In this document: piece after piece, positions 55,784 to 64,000 of the stretch | Layout of the letters: every line of letters starts with the position of its first letter | How positions within the stretch are numbered: position 1 is the stretch's first letter | From: Larix kaempferi | Taxonomy: Eukaryota; Streptophyta; Pinopsida; Pinales; Pinaceae | Length of the DNA stretch: 64,000 nt | Assembly: GCA_027924585.1 (NCBI GenBank) | Contig: BSBM01000191.1 | Span: 2,356,001-2,420,000, forward strand | Reading direction: 5' to 3' | Position numbers and translations under genes: made by a program | The notes under the pieces: generated by a model | Databases searched by the model: none | What the model was told of the DNA's origin: nothing | What the model saw: the letters and a program-made list of their open reading frames with translations, nothing else

Positions 55784-58700
55784 CTGAATACTAAAAATTG
55801 AAAAAAAGGCATGATCAATGTCCCAACTTCAATGAGGAGAAATTACAATCATTAATGTATAAGGAAATTAAAACTATACAGTGACATTTTGTTATAAATG
55901 AAAGAATCGACTATTGTAACACACTAGAAGTTGTTATTAAAAAGTAAATTGCGCCCCAAAAAGTAATAATTCAAAACATTTGTGTTACATTTTCGTATTA
56001 CATGAAAAAAATCATGATTAATTAAAGGAAAGATAAGTGTCCAAACTTCAATGAGGAGCAATTAAAGTCATTAATGTATAAGTAAGGGAAAAACTATATA
56101 GTGACATTTTATTATAAATAAAAGAATCAATTACTATAGCATAATATAAGCTGCTATTAAAAAGTAAACTGCCCCAAAAAAGTAATGGTACAAAACATCC
56201 GTGCTACATTTTCCTATTACAAGAAAATAATTCATAAGTAATTGAATGCAATTCCAAGCTTTGAGATTAGCAACATGGGGAATTGAATCCAGAATATTCA
56301 TGTAGAAATGGAAACATTCAAAAGACCGTGATCCAGAAGCTTTAACTTGCAAAATGTAAATAACATAAAATAATGCCTATTATATTAATATTTTTTTTTG
56401 TGTAATGGGTTCTTGTTGAAATATGCAAAAGAATTGATACTACAATCTAAAGCTACCATAACTTGAACAGATGCACAATCCTCTGATAGGAAATTATGCT
56501 ACATAACAGAACATGGAGCTAATAAATCAATCCTACTCAAGAAAACTAGGAACAAAAAGAAGATGTGATCCTTTGTCCAATAAATAGTTCCACTCATACT
56601 TTACAAATAATTGATAGAGAGCACAATACTAACTAAAACAATATAAAATATCTAAGACTGGAATGCATCAACAACTAAATCTTTTCAAAATGCATATAGC
56701 AAGTGCAACTGGACACAAACAACCTACAAAATAATTCTCAAACCAATGTAGTTGATTGAATCCATGAGAACCATCATTAGACACAATAATCAGTGAACAA
56801 TTCAAATAACCTCCCAACAAATTTACAACAAGCACCATTGCAAAAGATATATGTGTAACAAATTCTCAACATTTTTAAATTTGAAAATTTGCCAAATTGA
56901 GATTTCAAAAAAGTTAGACGTTAAAAACAATGGTGGATAAACATTTTAATTTTTGACCTTTTCTGATTTGCTATCACTAGAATCTGGTTAAGTAATCTTT
57001 ATTGAAATTTCAATTTTGGATTGATGGAATTGTTGTTTTTAATGCAAAATTGGATTTATCACTATTAAATAGACTGTTTGCAATTGGATTGTGCAATGTT
57101 AATATCTGAAACCTGCAATGTCATCTGTCCAAAATGTCTCCTGCCCGGTTTTAGGCCAAAAATACCTATTTCACCTCTTGTTATTATGAGCAACCAAAAA
57201 AGGGCCAATTCGTCATGCATTTGAACTATTTGCTAAAAAATAAAAAATAAAAACTTCTAAGATAAATCAATTTTTACATAATAGAGATAAAATAATTTGA
57301 ATGGTTGACTTAGTCAAATAAATATTGCTCTGTTGTATCTTTGTGTAAGGGTGCACAAGCAGTTTGAGAAATATGGAATAAAATGAATAAGATTCAATCC
57401 CAACACAGATCATGTGATTCAATCTAGAAGGGTCCATAACTCTCTTGAAATTTCCTTCAAAAGAGCAAGTTCACAAGGAAAACAAAAAGAAGAGATCTTT
57501 TGGAAAGACTACAACAACTAGTCCAAAAGGTACTTTGAAAAAAGTAGGCAAGAATCCAAGAATTCAAAAATCTAGAAATGAAAACGGATGAGGTAAGATA
57601 CCCGCAACTTAGGAACTTGTCCTTCTAATTAGAATCTACATTTGTTGTGAATGGGAAGGGAAAAAATGGAGATTATTCCACATCGCAAGTGATCTGATAA
57701 AAAAATATTAATATGGGAGAAAGACATAATTTTCCAAGGAAGTCGCTAGTATAGGGGGCATTCCTTGTCTCTAAAGTGGATCAAGAATAGAATCAGATGA
57801 AATTAAAACTTATAAATTAGACACTGATTCAAGTATCGTTCAACCCAACCAAAACTAGATCTATATGCATTTAATGCACAACAATTAACCATCAAATAGC
57901 ATTCAATAGACAATTGGATCTCATCCAACAGAACAAACACCTCCTCTTCTTCCCTTGTTAGAACTAGACTTTTCCTTTGACCTGAATAATTATAGCATGA
58001 AGATGTTTTCCAAATCATTGGGAATTTTCTTGGTAAATATTTGAGATCTGCAAATCTCACAAAGCAAAGACAAAGTAACATATGAAAGCATTTGCATTTA
58101 TATGGAATCCTTGTCAACTGTCACTTTTATCATGAATATGGGCATGATACAACTAAAAAGAATGTACACAAGAAAAAGCATCTCCAATGCTCTGCACTTT
58201 GCATACCCAATTGCATTCCACAAAACCACATCCCTTCATTAATGAGACACTCATGGTTGAAACCTGGAACGCTATCCACGAATGCAATGTTGCAAAAGAG
58301 GGACTTAAAGTCTATTCTTGGAAGTCATTGCGGGCTAATATACAGAAACTTGAATTCAAGGTAGAGGTAATGTTGTGGATAAAAATAGATTTATGGTTTT
58401 CCTAGACAAGAATGTGCCATATGAAGGTGATGGCACAAAGATTGACATCAAGATAAAATTGGATATAAAAATAATAATTTCAATATGAAATCAAAGGATA
58501 GGATTGACTAAGGAAAATTTCATAAAAATCATGGGGACATTTTCCAAATCTAGAACTTTATATTTTCTTGAATGTGATCCACCATATTAAAATGCATCAT
58601 ACACAGGTTGTAAGTACCCCATTGTTTATCAAGAAATGTTGATATCTGAGAATGGAAATGAACAAGTTGTATAAATATTGAGAGAAGAATATATGTTTGA

Positions 58701-59023
58701 CATGCCACAATGCTAAACAATTTGAACAAATAAGGTATCTCAACTTTTGAGCTCAGTGGATCTATTTTTCTAGAAAACAATGTTGATCTTATCTCATATT
58801 CTACAAGTTCTATTTAACAATAGTTTACATATACTCCAAGTCATATATTTCTACCATGTTCAATTCGGTTGGATAAAAAGAAGTAGTTCATGAGAATGGT
58901 TTACCTCACCCTAACTTATAGCCTTTGTATGTATTGGCATGCATTCAAATCCTTCTACTCCATCCATTTCTAAAGGGGCGGTTCCACCCAAATAAATGAT
59001 ATACTCCCTCGATGGATGGAATT
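55784..59023. other. AT-rich DNA, one ~218-bp duplication, no supported gene
   Basis: Upstream ISWI exons, if any, would lie here on the minus strand; none was recognised with confidence. A minus frame at 58117-57803 contains an acidic TREEEEVFVLLDE segment that could be an N-terminal exon remnant, but the match is weak. A plus-strand patch near 58240-58360 looks protein-like without known motifs. Confidence 0.4.
55815..56250. repeat. ~218-bp tandem duplication
   Basis: The CAACTTCAATGAGGAG... segment at about 55821-56010 recurs at about 56039-56250. Shared phrases include CATTAATGTATAAG, GTGACATTTT-TTATAAAT and TATTAAAAAGTAAA. Copies have diverged. Confidence 0.8.
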
Positions 59024-59153
59024 CGACAGGAAGAAACAAGAAGTACAAATTTTGAAATGGTGAAATGTTGACCGTATAGAAAGAACTACGACAGGAAGAA
59101 ACAAGAAGTACAAATTTTGAAATGGTGAAATGTTTATCGTATAGAAAGAACTA
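59024..59153. repeat. 65-bp tandem duplication
   Basis: CGACAGGAAGAAACAAGAAG begins units at 59024 and 59089. They differ at only a couple of bases. Confidence 0.93.
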
Positions 59154-59615
59154 CGACTAAAGAGGGGATGTCCTTCTCATTATGGTTCCACCTCATTCCA
59201 ATCAATCACCTAAACTTTTCCAAGAATCTTTCCCACTAACCCACCAAAAGTTATCCCTATCCACTCCTTGCTCGAGAGAATCATGTTGGTTGGTTTCCCA
59301 AGAAAATAAAGCAAGGAAGAGAAAAAAAAGCAAAGAATAGAAGAAAGTTGATCTTGTATCTAGATCGATTGGCCCATGAAATACATCCTACCTATGCCTT
59401 CCTTATGTTGGCTATGTTGTCTAGAATGATCAACAAATAAGCTTCAATTGTTGAGACTCTGGGTGAGGTTGCATTGTGTTTTGAGTTCTACCAAGCCCAA
59501 AAAGAAATAACCAGGAAATCAAAGTGGACAAATAATATTATCTTTGGTATGAATTAAGGGGTGAAACCCTACCAACAGGGCCATCTAGATGAAACCTCGC
59601 GCTCTGTATTCTGAT

Positions 59616-60982
59616 TGTAACACCCCGATTTTGACCTCGTTGAATTAAACTTGTAAATGATGTAATATCGTTATAAAAATTGTGGTGAGGATCTCAAGGC
59701 CAAGGCCCTGCCATCGATTTAGAGTTTTATGTATCGACATTTAAAAATTGATGCATGTGGTTTGCTTGCTAGTCAGGCACAATAGAAATTATAAATATGA
59801 TGTATATATGTATTTTAATAAAAATACCCACAACTAGATATGCAATGGAACAAGAGTATGAGGGCATGAATTTCACAAGGAATAGGGAGGGAAAATATTC
59901 AACCCCTTGAACCAATAGTGTCAAGCGAAGTTTCAATTAGAGAACCCATAAACCATTAACTACACATTTTGCCTTATGCACCCAATCATTTAATTCTTCC
60001 AAGAGGTGGTTGAGGTAGTTATTATTTTTGGAAATGGAGAGGTATGGTTGTCCAAATTTCGTGTATGGGAAAGCCACCATTTTGGAAAATCGTGTTTGGT
60101 TTCCTTGGCAAGAAAACACCCACGACTTTGCTTCCCAAGACATTATTCATGCATGGGGTTTTGCTCTCTCATGTCCATATTTCTTGCTGGGTGTTTTCCT
60201 CCATGTTTTTGCTGAGTATTCCTTCATTTCTAGCTGGGAAACACGTTTTTGGTGTTGTAGAATGACTAGGAGGAAGGGAATCCAATTTGGGGGTCCATAG
60301 AGGATGTTTTGGCCATTTGAATGCTCATATACCTATGGGAGAAGTCGTTTTCTTCCCCATGGTCGATTTTACCCTCTTAGGGTGCGACGATTGGGGAAAT
60401 CCATGGAAATCTTGTTTTGGGCCTCCCATAGTTAGAACGTTTTGCCATGCCCAACATTTGGGCTTGCTGTGTGTGTGTGGGGAGATATTGCTATGGTTTG
60501 GGTTATGTACATCCCTTGTTTTGGATTGAACTTGTATGAAAGTAACCAAGAGTAGACAAGGAGTGGGAATTGGCTTGATAAACCTAATTAAGGGTGTAAC
60601 CTCACCAAATATCAAAGGGCTTTGACTACTTTTCTATGCACACCCTGAAGAGCACTAGAAGGGAAGGTATGGATTGAGGGACTATGGAGCAGTGAAGGGA
60701 ATATTTCCCTGTGTTGGGTGTGTAGGTATTGTGGGTGCTAAGCTAGATGAATCTTGTAGAGGTGCCAATAGCTCTGTGGATGAGCTCACTAGCTTAGCAA
60801 TTCTTCCTTTCTACTGCCTTAACATCCTGATAAACCCAACTGTGGACTAGTTTGGCTAATTTGTGGCATATGTTTGGCTATGCATGAGTTGGTAGGTTCC
60901 CTTTCCTTGTGGAAATCGTTCCCAGCTCGGGGGTGGTAAAGTTGATGAGCACAGTTGGCCTATGGCTTTGTGGAACATTACA
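59616..60982 (+). repeat. possible solo Gypsy-type LTR
   Basis: It begins TGTAACACCCCGATTTTG, a common start of plant Gypsy LTRs, and a matching ACATTACA end lies at 60982. No target duplication was found and no second copy exists in the window, so the right boundary is uncertain. Open frames inside (for example 60028-60300) have no domain. Confidence 0.35.
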
Positions 60983-63900
60983 CTTGCATAGCCAGTTGCT
61001 CGAGACAACTTCACGTCAAGATAAGTAATCTCGTGTTAATTTTGCAATGTCTTTAATTATTGAATGTTATGATTATGCTGATAAATGCATGTTATATTTG
61101 GGTAGCATATTTTATTTCCGCTGTGTTATTTGTATGATGCATCTGCACACATGTAAATTTGGTTGCATGTAATTGTTTATGAATTTGATGATGATGGGGA
61201 TTCAAAAGTAGAAATGGACCAGATTTTTAGTCATGTTCCCTTCCTTGAGACAGATTAATGGAAGAGGACGTGAAACTGATCCATGAAGAAAATGAAGCCA
61301 AGAAAGGAATATATTTGGGTGAATCTATTATGTGTAATGAAGATGCATTTTTTGAAGTAGAATTTTCCCTAACAAAATTGAACATTTACCTAACAAAAAG
61401 ACATATACATGAGTTCATACTTTCTTTGTCTAAAGGATTGGGATTATGGTATGAATTGTTGTGACCACTGACATAACTACGCATATGCCAAATTGAATGA
61501 ATGAATGAATCTATCTCCCTAATATTTGACATTTAGGAATCTATGGAGTAGGGATTTAACTTGATGTCAATGCATTCCGACCCAATCAAAATGACTAGGC
61601 CTCATGTGTCGTTGCTTGAAAGCCTCCCCCTGGGGGGAAGTGGGGGGAGATCATGTTCCCAATAAATATCTCTTACTACAGTGACCCAAACAATCTCATT
61701 TAAACATTCTTTCAAACACGTGGCATGCATTCTACCTTTATCAAGATGAATTTTCATATTTTAATTTCCATTCTCATTGAAACATTATTTTAAACAATTG
61801 ACATACATTCTGTAAAAAATATCATTTATGGATTTTAACATTACAAGACGAATATTATTTTTAAAACTTAGATAAGAATCTTATCTGTAAAGAAAACCAA
61901 AAAATATTTTGATAATTTGAAGGAAAATAAGATCCACCCGCAAGCAAGAATTTGTGTTCATTAACACGATGGAATCCCAAGATTGAAACTCCTTTCATAG
62001 GTTCAGGGTTTCACAAGCTTCATAGTTTCAAATCCATATTCAAATTGATCCCAACTGAAACCCTTACTTATCTCACTGGTCTCTTAGATCCACCCCTTCC
62101 CTAAAATCCTTTCACGAAAATTAAACTAGCTCATTATTTCCCACCATGTTCAAGGTTTCATCGCCACAGTCATTCATAATAAAATGAATTGATATTTCAT
62201 GAGCACATGAAATGAATTGAAATGATTAAATATTTCCCACCTTTTTTTTCTATTTTTTAATTTGTTAATATTACATACATTATAATGTTTAATTATATTA
62301 TATTTATATAAATTAACTATATTATATTAATATTACATATTATATCATATAATATATTAACTTATATATAACTATGATATATCAATATTGAATATTAACT
62401 ATAATAGATATAATAATTTTATTATATTGAGAGGCTTCAAGTTTCAACTAGGTTAGTTATACATGTAATATATTAACATTTATATATATGTGAAAATAGT
62501 TAATGACCTACGTCAAATAATATCGTCAATAATTTGGGCTGGGCATCGACAACATATAACATAAATTTGAATACTAAAACACAATGAGCTAACACATTCA
62601 TGGAGGATAATGCAAAATTGAATTCAACATTAAAAATCTTAATGATGAACTTGATAAAGCACACTAAAATGGATACACCATTAAAACTCAATTTAAACAT
62701 ATAAATAAGAAATACTACTAATTCATATTCATGTAGTTGTTATCTAGTTGTATTTTTTCCCTAGACTAAAATAGTAGTTTATGTTAGTGATTTTTAGATT
62801 CGTTAATTAAATTTGCTTAAATTTGGTAGTAGTTAGTCTAAAAAATTGTCGTGACTAACTTTTTTGGCCGCGTAGTCATAATTTCTCATCATGACTAACT
62901 GTTTTGGTCGCGTATTCACTAATTACCCATTTTTCTACCGATGATACTCCTCTATTTAAGGTGGGCTACTCAACATGGGAAAATAGACTCCACTATAGCT
63001 ATATGTTTCCTTCTCTATCTCTCCTACCTCCTAAAGTGTCTATTATGCAACCATAAGTTTGACTTCTTATGAGCTCAATCTTTATCGGGGGTCAATTTAG
63101 CTGTCTACTTGGGATATGATTTTTTATTATTATGTATTTTTATATATTATAACATACAACATATGATATAAAATATATCATGTATTTTTTATATTATTAA
63201 TTAAAAAATTAATGTTATATTTATTTCTCTATATTATATGACTAGTTTTAATAACATAATAAATAATTAATAACATGATCTTTCTTTACAAATAATTCTA
63301 TTTCAAGGGGATGCATGGTTACTGCAATATTAATTGATGGTTCGACCCCATCCTATGCATATGCCATGATCATTAGAGTGGATGTGTTCCATGTGATAAG
63401 GCTTGTGAAAATGCATATAGGAGATAGGAGATGGAGACATCATATATCTCTTGGCTATATATGTTTATGTGATTCTTGCATGTGAGTGACTATAATGATC
63501 CCAAGGACCATACAACTTCATGGTAGAAAATTGTTGATATATTTGGTTAGTGTTAACTTATAACCCTATAATCCCTAGAACCCCACTAACCCCAAATTGA
63601 AATTAATTTGAATCCATTATAACCTCATTTCCCCCTAATTGATCTTAATTCCTAAATGTTGTAGCCCTATAAACATTTAAGTGTACTTAGATATTGATGA
63701 CTACAACCCCACTACCTTGGCACTAACTCTCAGTCCACTGATCCATGACCACCACACCACTATCCCTGATACCTTTCAACCCAAAGCTGATACCTTTCAA
63801 CCCAAAGCTTCAACCCATATAACCCCACAAACACCCTAATAATACTTATCCCTCTTAATCCCTAATCCATATAACGCCCTTGACCCTAATTGATCTTAAC

Positions 63901-64000
63901 AATAAACCCATGTAAGTCCAAAAACCCATTAAACAACAATCCTTGGCCAATATAACCTTAATAATTCCTAACCATTATACTTACAGTGATCCCCAATTAA
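60983..64000. other. AT-rich intergenic DNA, no supported gene
   Basis: Strongly AT-rich low-complexity DNA lies around 62230-62480 and 63120-63270. (GAAT)n occurs near 61496. From 63560 to the end, a CCCTAA/AACCCCA-rich stretch recurs irregularly. No coding sense was recognised. Confidence 0.5.
63767..63808. repeat. 21-bp tandem duplication
   Basis: TGATACCTTTCAACCCAAAG occurs twice in succession. Confidence 0.9.

Overview
The window looks like intergenic DNA from a large, repeat-rich seed-plant genome. A gymnosperm or conifer is my best guess, but that is inference. It is AT-rich and gene-poor, with broken LTR retrotransposons nested inside one another, a plant L1-type LINE, a plant ISWI-type pseudogene and a possible hammerhead-bearing foldback of the kind known from Penelope-like elements. 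No bacterial-style gene organisation, CRISPR array or rRNA was seen. The only candidate host gene is the 3' end of an unidentified plus-strand gene at the left edge (last exon 1685-1867, poly(A) signals after it).

Left complex (about 4.3-26.7 kb): four nested insertions, each of the inner three supported by target-site duplications (TSDs). A decayed plus-strand Copia element (4328-26721) is split by a plus-strand Gypsy element B (7339-26245, TSD CTTTC). B's 3' LTR is split by a 16-kb minus-strand Tat-like Gypsy element C (9336-25383, TSD AATGG). C's left LTR is split by a 604-bp solo LTR (9558-10161, TSD CAGAA). Element C runs gag, protease, RT, RNase H, integrase and then a second RNase H on the minus strand. 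Between pol and its 3' LTR lies an intron-containing gene on the opposite strand (13228-14474), whose product resembles the plant mobile domain family.

Middle (26.8-34.8 kb): a Copia gag scrap; an inverted-repeat element whose centre is a 91-bp near-perfect palindrome with hammerhead-ribozyme core boxes; and a roughly 197-bp tandem repeat split by a 5'-truncated L1-type LINE on the minus strand.

Right complex (34.8-50.5 kb): a minus-strand chromovirus D (34839-50545, LTRs about 400 bp, tRNA-Met-like primer site) that has lost RT, the integrase core and most of the chromodomain. Its 5' LTR is split by an 11.3-kb minus-strand element E (38957-50280, TSD GGTAC). E has 2.8-kb LTRs, a tRNA-Asp primer site, a zinc-knuckle gag and an extra coiled-coil ORF, but no recognisable pol.

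Right flank (50.5-64 kb): AT-rich DNA with a degenerate proline-rich decapeptide repeat, an intron-retaining ISWI-type (SNF2 family) ATPase pseudogene (54643-55783, minus), several local tandem duplications and a possible solo LTR near 59.6-61.0 kb. The last 3 kb holds no gene I can support. Nearly all coding regions carry stops or frameshifts. Element autonomy is therefore lost, and the genes here do not form a working pathway.
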